The notes: generated from the sequence alone by a model not told the origin. A stretch of DNA of 64,000 nucleotides from Acidobacteriota bacterium (GCA_024277255.1 JAJRVQ010000087.1:1-64000), one strand, 5' to 3'. Positions 19,666 through 29,278 are shown, numbered from the stretch's first letter. Made by a program: numbers and translations.

Positions 19666-19692
19666 TCAGGCGGCCGGCCTCCGGCCGCCTGA
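19666..19692. terminator. Strong 12-bp hairpin at convergent gene ends
   Basis: TCAGGCGGCCGG-CCT-CCGGCCGCCTGA is a perfect 12-bp stem with a 3-nt loop. It lies 33 bp after the plus-strand stop and overlaps the last codons and stop of the minus-strand DUF58 gene, encoding its Gly-Gly-Arg-Arg-Pro-Ala-Ala tail. There is no U tract, but position and strength suit a bidirectional transcription stop or mRNA end structure. Confidence 0.6.
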
Positions 19693-21024
19693 GCGACCTC
19701 GGCCCTGACCTCGAAAGAGGGCCAGGTAGGCTTCGAGTGTTTCCAGCGCCAGCCGGTCGGCGGGTGTTGAGACGACTCTGACTCCGGCTCGGCGCAGGCG
19801 GGCGCCGAGGCGCCGGTTGGCGAGGAGGATTTCTAGACCGGCGACCTGGGCGAAGACGCCGCTGGCGTTGTCTGGGAGCTGGTGGGCGAGAGCTTCCAGC
19901 TCGGGGTCGCGCAGGTTGATCAGCATCGGGCGATGGCGCCGTTCGAGGTGGAGGAGCGATTCGCGCAGCAGTTCGGCGGCGGCGAGATCGACCACCGAGG
20001 TCAACAGCACGACGGTGGCGCTGCGCGCTTCGAGTGCCATGGTGCGTTCGGCGGCGAGGTCATAGGCGGGTTCGGCGAGGCGCGGTTGCAGGTCGTAGAG
20101 TTCTTCGTAGGCTCGCGAGATTCCCCGGCTGCCGCCGCCCGGGCCGCCGACGCGCACCAGTCTTTCGATGCGGTGTGAGAAGGCAATGAGGGTCACCCGG
20201 TCGCCGCGGGCCGCCGCCACCCGAGTCAGGGCCAGAGCGGTGGCCAGGGCGTGATCGAGCTTGCTGCGGTCGCCCTCGCGCGAGGTCATCGAGCGGGCGC
20301 AGTCGAGGAGGATGACCAGGCGGGCGCCACGTTCCCAGGTCTCTTCCCGGGAGACCAGCCGGCGGTGGCGCGCGGTGGCTTTCCAGTGGATCTTGCTCAG
20401 CGGGTCGCCAGGCCGGTACTCGCGCAGCGCGTAGGGCTCGCTGCCGGCGCCACGAATCGCCAGCGGCATGGTGCCGAGCTGGCGCCGCTGGGCGAGTGCC
20501 AGCAGATGGCCGACCTGCCCGCTCCAGCGGATCTGCGGGTAGACCCGGCGCGGTTGCGGGGCGATCAGCTCGCGCTGTGTCCAGGCCAGCTTCCAGGGTC
20601 CAAGGATGCGGGCGGTCAGTGGCCCCACGGCGTTCTCGCCGCGCTGTCGCGGCGTCAGGCGGTAGCTCCACTGGAGGCGATGGCCGGGGGTGAGTTCGAC
20701 CCGTTTTCGGCGCGTCGAGGCGGCGATGGCCGGGCAGAGCCCCTCGCGCAGCAACAGGGTAATGGGCCGGTTGTAGCCGGGTGCGGGATTGCCGGCTTCG
20801 AGATCGACCCTCACCGTGGCCGGCGCTCCTTGTACCAGCATCGTCGGCCAGTGGCGCGAAGCGGTGACGCTCTGGGTACGGGCCCGACGCAAGTCGAGCC
20901 AGAAGAGGGCTGCTAGAAGCAGATCCAGGCCGACGATCACCCACACCAACCACGGCTGGCCGATGGCACCGATGAGCAGCAGGGAGACCAGGCTCAGGGC
21001 CAGGAAGAGGCGACCGGCGGGCAT
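19666..21024 (-). CDS. DUF58-domain membrane protein
   Basis: 452 residues from ATG 21024 (MPAGRLFLALSLVSLLLIGAIG), where two membrane segments begin; the 40 extra residues in the track ORF are Pro/Ser-rich and unlikely. After the membrane part comes a beta-rich region and then the DUF58 signature PGDPLSKIHWKATARHRRLVSREE, followed by a von Willebrand A-like segment with LVILLDCARSM, where the usual D-x-S-x-S metal site is degenerate. DUF58 proteins sit beside MoxR ATPases in many bacteria. In this operon it is the last of seven genes, 55 bp after the MoxR gene. Role inferred: client or partner of the MoxR chaperone in envelope or stress function. Confidence 0.88.
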   Translation of the reverse strand: MPAGRLFLALSLVSLLLIGAIGQPWLVWVIVGLDLLLAALFWLDLRRARTQSVTASRHWPTMLVQGAPATVRVDLEAGNPAPGYNRPITLLLREGLCPAIAASTRRKRVELTPGHRLQWSYRLTPRQRGENAVGPLTARILGPWKLAWTQRELIAPQPRRVYPQIRWSGQVGHLLALAQRRQLGTMPLAIRGAGSEPYALREYRPGDPLSKIHWKATARHRRLVSREETWERGARLVILLDCARSMTSREGDRSKLDHALATALALTRVAAARGDRVTLIAFSHRIERLVRVGGPGGGSRGISRAYEELYDLQPRLAEPAYDLAAERTMALEARSATVVLLTSVVDLAAAELLRESLLHLERRHRPMLINLRDPELEALAHQLPDNASGVFAQVAGLEILLANRRLGARLRRAGVRVVSTPADRLALETLEAYLALFRGQGRGRSGGRRPAA

Positions 21025-21079
21025 TAGCGGCGGCCCTGTTGTTGGCGCGGTCGGCGAGGTGAAGGGGGCGGCGAGTGAT

Positions 21080-22072
21080 TCAGCGGGGCACCTCCACGGC
21101 GGCGGCGACCGACTGCAAGATTTTGGCTGCGGTCTGCCCTTCAAGCTCGGATTCGGCGGTCAGCATCAAGCGGTGAGACCAGCAGGGAACGAGGAAGCGT
21201 TTGAGGTCGTCGGGAGCCACGAAGTCACGCTCGGCGAGGAGGGCTCCAGCCCGTGACACTTCGAGCAGGGCCAACGCTCCGCGTGGGCTGATGCCGAGTT
21301 CCACGTAGGGTGAGTCGCGCACCGCCGTGGCCAGCCGAAAGAGGTAGTCGAGCAAGTCGGGCGAGACGTGGGTGAGGCGGGACGCTTGGCGCAGACTGGC
21401 GGCATCGGCGTCACTCATCACCGGCTGTGGATAGCCGCTGTCCGGCCCCCAGCCGGGAAGGTCGCCGGCCACCGCCCGGCGGTAGAGTTCCACCTCGGCC
21501 TCCTCCCCGGGCAGGCGCAGATCGATGCGCATCAGAAAGCGGTCGAGCTGTGCCTCCGGCAGTGGGTAGACCCCCTCGAACTCGATCGGGTTCTGGGTGG
21601 CGATGACGAAGAACTCCGGGGGCAGCGGGTGGGTTTCGCCGTCGATGGTGACCTGGCGCTCTTGCATCGCTTCGAGTAGCGCCGACTGCGTCTTGGGCGG
21701 CGTACGGTAGATCTCGTCGGCCATCAACAGGTGGGTGAAGATCGGTCCGCGCAGCAGCTTGAACCGGCCGGAATCCCCCCGGTAGATATTTGTGCCGATG
21801 ACGTCGGCGGGCATCAGGTCAGGGGTGAACTGAACCCGCGCGAAGGGTACGCCGAGACAGGCTGCAAAGCAGCGCGCCAGCAGTGTCTTGCCCAGCCCCG
21901 GTACCCCTTCGAGCAGCGCATGGCCACCGGCCATGTAGGCGGCGAGCAGCGCCTCGGCCGCGCTCTCCTGGCCGAGGACGCAGCCGCCGAGTTCGGAGAG
22001 GGTCGCCGCGGCAACCTGGCGCAGGCGACTCAAGTCGAGGTGGGTGTTGTCCACCCGCGGTGGTTCGGTCAT
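21080..22072 (-). CDS. MoxR-family AAA+ ATPase
   Basis: 330 residues. Walker A is GVPGLGKT near residue 58, Walker B is [24 protein letters not shown], sensor 1 is FFVIATQNP, and the arginine-finger region [13 protein letters not shown] follows. These are standard MoxR motifs and the length is normal. MoxR proteins are cytoplasmic ATPase chaperones thought to activate proteins with von Willebrand A domains, which fits the DUF58 gene directly downstream. The start ATG overlaps the stop of the DUF4350 gene by 4 bp (ATGA). Confidence 0.93.
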   Translation of the reverse strand: MTEPPRVDNTHLDLSRLRQVAAATLSELGGCVLGQESAAEALLAAYMAGGHALLEGVPGLGKTLLARCFAACLGVPFARVQFTPDLMPADVIGTNIYRGDSGRFKLLRGPIFTHLLMADEIYRTPPKTQSALLEAMQERQVTIDGETHPLPPEFFVIATQNPIEFEGVYPLPEAQLDRFLMRIDLRLPGEEAEVELYRRAVAGDLPGWGPDSGYPQPVMSDADAASLRQASRLTHVSPDLLDYLFRLATAVRDSPYVELGISPRGALALLEVSRAGALLAERDFVAPDDLKRFLVPCWSHRLMLTAESELEGQTAAKILQSVAAAVEVPR

Positions 22073-23331
22073 GGTGTTGTTTCCTCTTGGTCAGGATGAA
22101 GGGGATGGGTCGGAAAAGACGGGCTGCCGTGCTCACGGCGAATGCGGGCGACATGGGCGGCGAGGTTGACCAGCTGGCGGCTGTTGGTCGCCGGCTGCAA
22201 GCTGGACAGCGCCGAGGAGAACGCAGGATTGGCGTCGTCCAGCTGCTGAACCCTCTCGATCAGCAACTCTCCCGCCCAGCGGTGATGGCCCATCGTCTCG
22301 TGCAGTATGCCCATGCCCCGCAGCAGACCCGCGGTCGAACCACTGTGCGCCGTTGGTTCGCGCCACACGGGGCCGAAGCGACGGGCGAGGAACCAGACGG
22401 CGAGGAGGTAGATGGCGAGCAAATGCACCAAAAACAGGTCGAATACCCGTTGGGGCACAGGCGTTACCCTTTCGCCGGGCGGGCGCAGACCGTGATGGTA
22501 CTCATCGAAGCTCCACCGGGCGGCGCCCGCTGCGAGCAGGCTTTCCAGCAGTCCGGCATTGCCGGCTTCCCCCAAACGGGCATTGGACAGAACATCCGCC
22601 GGAAGCCAAATCATCCGGCCGTCGCCGAAGGGGACGCTGAAGATCACCGCTGCCTCTTCGGCCAGCGGTCGCGCGAGGTAGGTACCCTGTTTCTCCAAGA
22701 CGTCGTCGACCAATCTCCTGCCCGCGGACGGTTCCTCTGCGCTGCGGGCAGCTGTGGCGGTGTTACCGGGGGCGGCGTGAAACCAGGGTTGAGCGCCGGT
22801 GCTCGCTTGCGGCACGGCCGCGGGTGGGCGTAGCGAGATCTCTCGGATCTCACCGCCGAGCGCGGGGCCGGGGAGGAGTTTCCATCTCTCTTTTTGCCAG
22901 CTGCGCCAGCCGCCATAGCCCAAGGGCGAGCTGCGCCTGGCGCGGCGCGCAGCCAGGCCGAAATGGTCGAAGAACCTCTTCTCGGCTCCGCGGGGAATCT
23001 GGCCGGAGTAGGCGATGATCACCGTTGCGCCCGCTTGCGCGAAGGCACGGTAGGGCTCGAAGTCTGCCTGCAATGCAGCGCTCGACCAGGGAAAGCCGGT
23101 GACCAGCACGGCGCTCGCGTCAGTGTCGCCGGGCTCCTCGCCGAGCTGGTGGTCGAGGAGAGTGATCTCGGCTCCGCGGGCCGCGAGGTACTTTCGGGCC
23201 GCCAACCAGCCTCCCGGTCCAGGGGAGAGGGCGCTTGGTCCACTGCCGCCGGGAGTGTAGAGGGCGATCAAAGTGGCGACGACGGTGAGCAAGACGGCGG
23301 CAAGAACGCCGGTCTTGTGGGCGCGACTCAC
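22069..23331 (-). CDS. DUF4350-domain membrane protein
   Basis: 420 residues. An N-terminal membrane anchor ([19 protein letters not shown]) is followed by [21 protein letters not shown], the start of a DUF4350 domain with a glutamine-amidotransferase-like fold lacking an obvious catalytic Cys-His pair. A second membrane segment ([26 protein letters not shown]) and a cytoplasmic tail with [22 protein letters not shown] come next. The FDEYHHGL motif is typical of this family. DUF4350 proteins co-occur with MoxR and DUF4129 genes. It overlaps both neighbours by 4 bp. Confidence 0.82.
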   Translation of the reverse strand: MSRAHKTGVLAAVLLTVVATLIALYTPGGSGPSALSPGPGGWLAARKYLAARGAEITLLDHQLGEEPGDTDASAVLVTGFPWSSAALQADFEPYRAFAQAGATVIIAYSGQIPRGAEKRFFDHFGLAARRARRSSPLGYGGWRSWQKERWKLLPGPALGGEIREISLRPPAAVPQASTGAQPWFHAAPGNTATAARSAEEPSAGRRLVDDVLEKQGTYLARPLAEEAAVIFSVPFGDGRMIWLPADVLSNARLGEAGNAGLLESLLAAGAARWSFDEYHHGLRPPGERVTPVPQRVFDLFLVHLLAIYLLAVWFLARRFGPVWREPTAHSGSTAGLLRGMGILHETMGHHRWAGELLIERVQQLDDANPAFSSALSSLQPATNSRQLVNLAAHVARIRREHGSPSFPTHPLHPDQEETTP

Positions 23332-24173
23332 GACTCACTCCCCTGTGCTTGTGGAGTCGCGGCCTGTGGAGTCGCGGCCGGTGGAGTGGCGAGAACCGCC
23401 GCCAGCTGGTCGGCGAAGCCGCGAACCTCATCGGCCCGCGGTGGGCGAGGGCCGTAGACCAGGGTGTCGAGTTGGCGAACGATGGGCAGGAGTTGGCGCC
23501 GGCGTGAGCGCTCCAGGTGGGCTTGTTCGAGCAACTCACGGCTGGTCCATGCGGGGTCGACCCGCTCGGCGGCGAGGCTGCGGGCGAGCCACCACCAAGC
23601 GGCTTCGAGGGCGCCCGAGAGGTCGCCCGCCGCCAATCGGTTCTCCAGCGTAGCGAGCCACGCGGCGGCTCCTCTCGCCAGTTTCGCGGCGCTTTTCTCA
23701 TTGGCCAGCGTCTCTTCGATCTCCGCTGTGCGCTGGCGAGTGAAGAGGCGTGAAAGGGGGACAGCAAGTCCGAGAAAAACGAGTACCGCCGCACCCCAAA
23801 CCAGGATCTGCCCGGCCCATCGCAGCACCGACGTGATGCTGGTGACGTGCGACAGGGTGGAGATCAAGGCGCGGTAGAGCCGAGCTCGAAGCCTTCTGAG
23901 AAGAAAGGAGAGGTAGGCCGTCAGGCTGGTCGGTTGAGGGTCGCGCTGCAGCAGTCCTTGGTCGCGGATGGCTTCCAAGGTTGCTCGATCGGTGGCGACG
24001 AAGACGATTTGCTTTTCCTCTGCCTTGCCGGCTTTGCCCGTACTGGTCTCGACCGTACTGGTCTCGACGGTGCCGGCCTTGGGATCAGGGCTCGGCTGTG
24101 CCGCCGCGCCGCCGCTTCCGGCGACAGCCAAGAGGAGCCAGATGGCCGACGTGAGGCACCGCGACACCCTCAC
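23328..24173 (-). CDS. DUF4129-type membrane protein
   Basis: 281 residues from GTG 24173, which overlaps the upstream stop (GTGA). A signal peptide (WLLLAVAGSGGAAAQ) is followed by a Thr/Ser/Lys linker, a charged helix, one membrane segment (ILVWGAAVLVFLGLAVPL) and a cytoplasmic helical domain. The segment WWWLARSLAAERVDPAWTSRELLEQ matches the conserved W/T-x-R-E-L core of the DUF4129 domain. A 14-residue duplication is visible in the linker (TVETS twice) and at the C-terminus (AATPQ twice). Role: unknown component of the MoxR operon. Confidence 0.72.
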   Translation of the reverse strand: MRVSRCLTSAIWLLLAVAGSGGAAAQPSPDPKAGTVETSTVETSTGKAGKAEEKQIVFVATDRATLEAIRDQGLLQRDPQPTSLTAYLSFLLRRLRARLYRALISTLSHVTSITSVLRWAGQILVWGAAVLVFLGLAVPLSRLFTRQRTAEIEETLANEKSAAKLARGAAAWLATLENRLAAGDLSGALEAAWWWLARSLAAERVDPAWTSRELLEQAHLERSRRRQLLPIVRQLDTLVYGPRPPRADEVRGFADQLAAVLATPPAATPQAATPQAQGSES

Positions 24174-25168
24174 GGTTCGGGATCGCCGATCTTCTCCGGC
24201 GGCGCGGAGGATTGGGTGTCGGGGGGTTCGATCATCCGGCTCTCGGCGGTCTCGGGCGGGAGGCCGGCAGAGAACTGCGGAACCTCGAGAGCTTCCAGCT
24301 CCGCTTCGAGGTCGCTGCCCTCGGAGCGCCGCCGCACGTCCCAGTAGAGCAGAGCGAGGCCAAAACCGAGGTAAATCAGCACCGCGCTACTGCCCAGTGC
24401 ACCCAAGGCGGCGTTGGGAACGGAGAGCCAAAACCAGTTGCTGGCGAAAACCTCCTCCGGCGAGCCGACCGCTTGGCGCGTAGTCATGATCTGCTGGACG
24501 ATCTGCAAGGGCATCTGCATCAGCAGAGAGACGGCGGTGGAGAGGATCCAGCCGACGACCAGCAGAACGAAGATCTTGAAGCGCGGGCTCGAAGTCCACT
24601 CGCCCTGAGGGTTGTGGCCGGAGAGTTGGTAGCTGCGGGCGAGCGCCTTGGAGCCGTAGAGATCGTCCTCCACCGTGGCGGAGATGGCAAAACCCCAGAG
24701 GGTGGTCAAGAGGATGCCGGGCAGCAGGCAGCAAATGTAGCCGAGGGTGAGCGAGAGGCTGAGCATCAGCACGGTAACCAAGACTCGTGGTTTGAAGGTG
24801 TGTCCCCAGTGCGAGGCAAAATGGATCGGCCGGCCGGCGACGGCGTTGGCTGTACCGCTGAACGCCGCGGCGTTGGCCAGACCGAGCAGCACCATCGCCA
24901 ACACCGTCGCCAGGCAGGAGTAGCCGAAGAAGGGTGCCATGCCGGCGAGGTCTCCTTCTCTCATCGAGATCATCAGATCGTTCATCTGGCGCAAGTAGGC
25001 GATCTGTCCGGTGGCGTTCACCACCTGTAATGCCACAATCGGCAAAGCGATGGGCAGAAACAAGGTTCGGAAGTGCCGGCGGAAGAGAGTCCCGGCTTCA
25101 TCGATCAAGCGGCGAAAGGGGATCGGCTCATCGAGAGCGGGGATGCGGGTTGGCAGCTCGGTGGTCAT
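24170..25168 (-). CDS. Multi-pass membrane protein of the MoxR operon
   Basis: 332 residues from ATG 25168, four bases overlapping the SpoIIM-like gene's stop; the longer track ORF runs through that gene in a wrong frame. It starts IPFRRLIDEAGTLFRRHFRTLFLPIALPI, the pattern of proteins annotated as glycerophosphodiesterase membrane-domain or DUF975-like, with about six membrane segments and a central loop VEDDLYGSKALARSYQLSGHN (the frequent E-x-x-G-x-x-A-L-x-R-S motif). The C-terminus after LLYWDVRRRSEG is an acidic, Pro-rich cytoplasmic tail. No catalytic residues were recognised; a role in membrane organisation with its SpoIIM and RDD partners is possible. Confidence 0.75.
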   Translation of the reverse strand: MTTELPTRIPALDEPIPFRRLIDEAGTLFRRHFRTLFLPIALPIVALQVVNATGQIAYLRQMNDLMISMREGDLAGMAPFFGYSCLATVLAMVLLGLANAAAFSGTANAVAGRPIHFASHWGHTFKPRVLVTVLMLSLSLTLGYICCLLPGILLTTLWGFAISATVEDDLYGSKALARSYQLSGHNPQGEWTSSPRFKIFVLLVVGWILSTAVSLLMQMPLQIVQQIMTTRQAVGSPEEVFASNWFWLSVPNAALGALGSSAVLIYLGFGLALLYWDVRRRSEGSDLEAELEALEVPQFSAGLPPETAESRMIEPPDTQSSAPPEKIGDPEP

Positions 25169-26145
25169 GACGTGGGTTCTCGCATCGTTTTGGCAGAGAG
25201 GAAGGGGTTGAGGGCGAAAAGAAGAAAGAGCGCTTCGAGCGCTAGTCCGATCGCCGTCTTGAGCTGTGGCGAGATCGCTCCGGCCGGCGAGATGAAGGCC
25301 TCGACGAAGGCCAGCAGGGCGAGCCACGGCAGGCAGCCGATGAGCAGCACCAGAGCGTCGCGAGCCGCCTCGCGCAGCGCTACGGCCCGCGGCCGATCGT
25401 CGGTGGCGACCAGCCCTCTGGCGATCACCAGGCCGCCGCCGGAGCAGACGAGGATCATGCTGATTTCGAGTGGGCCGTGCGCCGAGATGAAGGTCAGCAA
25501 GGGAAAGACCATCGAATGGTTGAGGGTGAGCCCGACGACGGAGCCGAGCATCAGGCCGTTGTAAAAGACGAGGAAGACGGTGAGCAAACCGGCGGTCAGA
25601 CCGCCGGCCCAACCCATCAGCGCCACCTTGATGTTGTTGGTGCCGATGGCCGCCGCTGCCGTCGGGGCGACATCCTCGGTTAGAACCTCAGTCCACAGCC
25701 GGCCCTCTTGCAGCCCTTCGAGCGCTTGTGGACCGACGAAGGCCAGGCCGAAGTTGGGTTGCACGAGGGTGATCGCCAGGCCGAGCAGGCCGGCGCCGAA
25801 GAAAAGACCGAGGGCAATCAGAATCTCGGGCAGTCGCCGCCTGAAGGTCCGCGGAAAGGTCTGCGTGGTGAAGTGGAGCAAACCCGAGAAGCGGTGGCTG
25901 CGGTCGCGTTGTAGCAGCCGCGTTCCCGCCGTTGCCAAGCGCTGCAGACGCCGTGCTGCGCTGGTGGCTGCGTAGCGGGCATTGGCCAGGGAATGGTCGT
26001 GGAGCACCCGGCGGTAGTCGAAGGCGAGCTGTTCGAGTTCCTGGTAGTCGAGGGCGTTCCCGCGCGGCGAATCAGCGCGCTGCAGGGTGCTCTCGAAGCG
26101 GTCCCAAATCGGAGTCCGTAGCTCGACGAAGCGGTTGTAGTCCAT
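25165..26145 (-). CDS. SpoIIM-family (stage II sporulation protein M-like) membrane protein
   Basis: 326 residues. A cytoplasmic N-terminal helical part (WDRFESTLQRAD, LAFDYRRVLHDHSLA) precedes about five membrane segments. The signature of the family is seen in NNIKVALMGWAGGLTAGLLTVFLVFYNGLMLG and FISAHGPLEISMILVCSGGGL (the H-G-x-x-E motif). In sporulating Firmicutes SpoIIM acts in engulfment, but in non-sporulating bacteria this family accompanies RDD and MoxR genes. It is not evidence for sporulation here. It follows the RDD gene by 25 bp. Confidence 0.87.
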   Translation of the reverse strand: MDYNRFVELRTPIWDRFESTLQRADSPRGNALDYQELEQLAFDYRRVLHDHSLANARYAATSAARRLQRLATAGTRLLQRDRSHRFSGLLHFTTQTFPRTFRRRLPEILIALGLFFGAGLLGLAITLVQPNFGLAFVGPQALEGLQEGRLWTEVLTEDVAPTAAAAIGTNNIKVALMGWAGGLTAGLLTVFLVFYNGLMLGSVVGLTLNHSMVFPLLTFISAHGPLEISMILVCSGGGLVIARGLVATDDRPRAVALREAARDALVLLIGCLPWLALLAFVEAFISPAGAISPQLKTAIGLALEALFLLFALNPFLSAKTMREPTS

Positions 26146-26170
26146 GCGTGGTTTCGGCCCGCTGTGTCCG

Positions 26171-26896
26171 TTAGCCGCCGCGGATGGCGATCAGGGCGCG
26201 GCGCAGCACTGCCGCGGGGTCGTGCTCCATGGCGGTTGCCGTCTCTGCGTCGAGCAAGTGGGGAGCGTCGCGTTGCACCATGGCGACCAGCCGTTGTCCG
26301 ATGGAGAGGCGCTGGCTCGCTTCGAGTTCATCGGCGCGGCGCAGGTAGGATTCGACCAGCGCCACTTGGCGTGCGTTCCAGGTGGTGGGGATCTGGCCGA
26401 GAACGACTTCATCTTCGGGGCGCTCTTCGTGGATCACCAGAGTCCCGGCCAGATGGTCGCCGAGCCGCCGCGAATGAGAGTCGAGCGCCATGACGGGAAT
26501 ACCGATCAGCAGGTCGATGACTCGCAGGAGGTTGCGGATCAAGAAGGCCCCGGTGGTCGGCGTTCCTCCGCTACTGCCGACGGTGCGCAGCCGCACCACC
26601 ATCTTGCCGGGCGTGCGACCGCGGGTGGCGATCTCGAACACGGCAAAGTAACCCATTTGGAGCAGGAACTGGCTGAGGATCAGAATGGCGATGAGCCAGC
26701 CTCCCGACATACCCGTGGCGCTCAATCCCAAGACCAGGGTGAAGAAGAGAATCACCGCCAGCACGAAGACGATGAGGAGGTCGATCGCTCCCGCCAGGGC
26801 TCGGCTTCCCACCCCGGCGAGCGGTAGTTCCAGGGCGATGTTGTCGATCGCCAGGACGGTGGGGGCGGTGGGATGTTCGTCGAACTGCGGGGTCAT
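26171..26896 (-). CDS. RDD-family membrane protein, first gene of the MoxR operon
   Basis: 241 residues. The RDD domain is clear: LAGVGSRALAGAIDLLIVF (the R-x-x-A-x-x-x-D motif), RGRTPGKMVVRLRTV, FLIRNLLRVIDLL and RRLGDHLAGTLVI. About three to four membrane segments occur before a cytoplasmic helical tail of about 90 residues. RDD proteins have been linked to ion transport or membrane assembly. It is the promoter-proximal gene of the seven-gene minus-strand operon; the 214-bp gap upstream, shared with a divergent gene, must hold its promoter, though no convincing boxes were found. Confidence 0.87.
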   Translation of the reverse strand: MTPQFDEHPTAPTVLAIDNIALELPLAGVGSRALAGAIDLLIVFVLAVILFFTLVLGLSATGMSGGWLIAILILSQFLLQMGYFAVFEIATRGRTPGKMVVRLRTVGSSGGTPTTGAFLIRNLLRVIDLLIGIPVMALDSHSRRLGDHLAGTLVIHEERPEDEVVLGQIPTTWNARQVALVESYLRRADELEASQRLSIGQRLVAMVQRDAPHLLDAETATAMEHDPAAVLRRALIAIRGG

Positions 26897-27110
26897 CGGT
26901 AGGTTCTTACCTGTAGTAGGTATTCAGATGCTGACAGAGTAGGCCGGCTGGGCGGGTGAGGTCAACCGGCGTAGAGAGGAGGCTGTGGATTTTACCTTGG
27001 TGCCGTGGTCTGGTTTTATTCATCGATGACTGATCCACGGGTAGACTCGGGCGCCCGGTTTCATGCCGGGTGGCGGGATCGGTGACCCGTCGGCAGGTGG
27101 AGGATATTCG

Positions 27111-27359
27111 ATGGCTTCGACGGTGCGAGAGTGGCTGCTGCTGGCAAGCCGATGGTCGGTGATGCGCCGAGCGCTGATGGCGGGAATGCTGGTCGGTTCG
27201 GTACAGATCCTCATCAACCACGGTGACGCCCTGCTGGCAGGGGAACTGACTTCGCGGCGGGTGGTCAAGATGATCCTCACTTCGCTGGTGCCGTACATGG
27301 TGTCGACCTTCTCGAGCGTCGGCGCCATCCGGCACCGCGACGGAACCGGGATGGGATGA
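27111..27359 (+). CDS. NrtS-like small membrane protein
   Basis: 82 residues from ATG 27111, chosen for the GGTGGAGG ribosome binding site 7 nt upstream. The sequence has two hydrophobic segments: ALMAGMLVGSVQILINHGDALL and RVVKMILTSLVPYMVSTFSSVGAI. The I-N-H-G-D motif, the K-M-x-L-T-x-x-V-P-Y-x-V-S-T-x-S-S-V pattern and the length match the NrtS nitrate/nitrite transporter family. Family members are proposed to move nitrate or nitrite. The last four bases overlap the start of the next gene (ATGA), so translation is probably coupled. Confidence 0.78.
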   Translation: MASTVREWLLLASRWSVMRRALMAGMLVGSVQILINHGDALLAGELTSRRVVKMILTSLVPYMVSTFSSVGAIRHRDGTGMG

Positions 27360-29278
27360 TGGACAGGGTGGACCGAAGCGAGGTGGCCCACGACCAGTTG
27401 GCAGGTGTAGCCGAGCGTTATCGCCACCGTCGCCGCCGCTTCGCCGGCGAAGAGCGGGCTTTGCGCCAGCGCTCCCGTTCCCTGTCCTACCTACGGCTGG
27501 CGCTCTTTCTCGCCATGGTGGTTTGCCTCGGCGTGATCCTCGTTCGAGGCTTCGGCGCGCAGCGAATCTGGCTCGCCTCGGCGGCGCTCTTCTTCGTCAC
27601 TTTCGCCCTCTTGGTTCGCCTCCATCGTCGGGTGGAGCAGCGCCGAAGCCGCTTCGCCAGCCTCGAAACGATCAACGCTGATGCCCTCTTGCGATTGCAG
27701 CGGGGATGGGACGACTTGCCGTTGCCCACGGCACCGCTTCAGATCGATGGACTGGGTGGCGCGATGGTCCGCGATCTGGATCTCTTCGGCCGCGGCTCGC
27801 TTTTTCATTTGCTCGGCACCGCCTGGTCGCCGCCGGGCCGAGCCACTCTGGCCGCCTGGTTGTTGAGACCGGCGCGGTGCGCTGAGATCGAGCGGCGGCA
27901 GTCCGCCGTTGCCGCGGTGGCGGAGAACTTGGACTTTCGCCAGGAGTTGGAACTGCGCTGCCGGCCCCTGGCCGAGGCGGAGCCCGACCCGGAGCCCTTT
28001 CTAGCCTGGGCCGAAGATGAGCCCTGGTTGGCGGGACATCCGGTGCTGCTGTGGTGGGCGCGAGGGTCGGCGCTGCTTACCCTGCCGCTGCTCGTGGCCG
28101 GGATCTTTGGCCAGGTTCCCTGGATCCTGGCCGGATTCCTGCCCTTGGCCAACTTCACCCTGGCCTACCTGCTTTTCAAACGGCTCGAAGCCACGTTCGA
28201 CCGGGTGGATCAAGGTCGGGCCGGCTTCGCCGCCTATTCGGCGGCGCTGGAGATTCTGGCGGGGGAGAACTTTGAGGACGAGCGGCTGCGCAGTGTGGCG
28301 GCCGCCGTCACCAGCGGCGACGAGCCGGCTCATCTGGCGACGCGGCGGTTGGGACGGCTGGTGGTGCTGGCGGACACGCGCCATGGCGGCTACGTTCATT
28401 TCATCGTACAGGCGCTTTTTCTATGGGACCTCCATGTCCTCTCGCGCTTCGAGCACTGGCAGCGAAAGTACGGAGCCCAAGCCCGAGGGTGGTTGCGGGC
28501 ACTGGGTGAGATTGAAACGCTGGCTGCGCTGGGTGGCTTGGCCGCGGACAATCCAGACTGGGCTTTCCCGCGCCTGGCCGACTCCCCGGCGCCGAACTCC
28601 CCGGCACCGAACTCTCAGTGTCTTCGCGCCGAGCGGTTGGCCCATCCGCTGTTGCGCCAGGAAACGCGGGTGGGCAACGATGTGGAGATCGGCCCCCCCG
28701 GCACCTTCTTGCTGGTCACCGGCTCCAACATGTCGGGCAAGAGCACCCTCCTGCGAGCGGTGGGGGTCAACGTGGTGCTGGCGCAAGCCGGGGGGCCGGT
28801 CTGTGCCGCCCGTTTCGAGTTGCCGCCGCTGACCCTGGGAACCAGCGTGTTGGTCGAAGACTCGTTGACCGATGGCTACTCATTCTTCATGGCGGAGCTG
28901 CGCCGGCTCAAGGAGATCGTCGAGTTGGCCGAGGCGAGCCATGCCGGCGGCGAACGCTCGCTCCTCTTCTTGCTCGACGAGATCCTGCGTGGCACCAATG
29001 CCCCTGAGCGGCGAGTCGCGGTGCGGCGGGTCTTGCTCCACCTACTGAAACTAGGGGCGATCGGCGCCGTCTCGACCCACGACCTGGCTCTGGCCGAGAT
29101 GGAGGGCCTCGCCGCAGGCTGCCGGCCGGTCCATTTTCGCGAGACGGTACACACCGAGGGCGAGGGGCCGCGGATGACCTTCGACTATCGGCTGCGCCCC
29201 GGAGTCGCCACCACGGTCAACGCCCTGAAGTTGCTCGATCTGGTTGGGCTGGGCGAGGAGACGGAAGCCTCTACCTAG
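27356..29278 (+). CDS. Membrane-anchored MutS-like ATPase
   Basis: 640 residues. The C-terminal third is a MutS-type ATPase: Walker A GSNMSGKSTLLRAVG near residue 455, LGTSVLVEDSLTDGYSFFMAELRRLK, Walker B LLFLLDEILRGTN near 536 and STHDLAL. The core helical region is degenerate but FLLRPA-type (AAWLLRPARCAEIERRQ) is visible. There is no MutS mismatch-recognition domain. Instead two membrane segments lie at residues about 43-90 and a second pair near 230-280 (LLTLPLLVAGIFGQVPWILAGFLPLANFTLAYLL). Such proteins are unlikely to do ordinary mismatch repair; function unknown. A small duplication (SPAPN twice) lies before the ATPase domain. Its 3' end overlaps convergent mazG by 8 bp. Confidence 0.88.
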   Translation: MMDRVDRSEVAHDQLAGVAERYRHRRRRFAGEERALRQRSRSLSYLRLALFLAMVVCLGVILVRGFGAQRIWLASAALFFVTFALLVRLHRRVEQRRSRFASLETINADALLRLQRGWDDLPLPTAPLQIDGLGGAMVRDLDLFGRGSLFHLLGTAWSPPGRATLAAWLLRPARCAEIERRQSAVAAVAENLDFRQELELRCRPLAEAEPDPEPFLAWAEDEPWLAGHPVLLWWARGSALLTLPLLVAGIFGQVPWILAGFLPLANFTLAYLLFKRLEATFDRVDQGRAGFAAYSAALEILAGENFEDERLRSVAAAVTSGDEPAHLATRRLGRLVVLADTRHGGYVHFIVQALFLWDLHVLSRFEHWQRKYGAQARGWLRALGEIETLAALGGLAADNPDWAFPRLADSPAPNSPAPNSQCLRAERLAHPLLRQETRVGNDVEIGPPGTFLLVTGSNMSGKSTLLRAVGVNVVLAQAGGPVCAARFELPPLTLGTSVLVEDSLTDGYSFFMAELRRLKEIVELAEASHAGGERSLLFLLDEILRGTNAPERRVAVRRVLLHLLKLGAIGAVSTHDLALAEMEGLAAGCRPVHFRETVHTEGEGPRMTFDYRLRPGVATTVNALKLLDLVGLGEETEAST

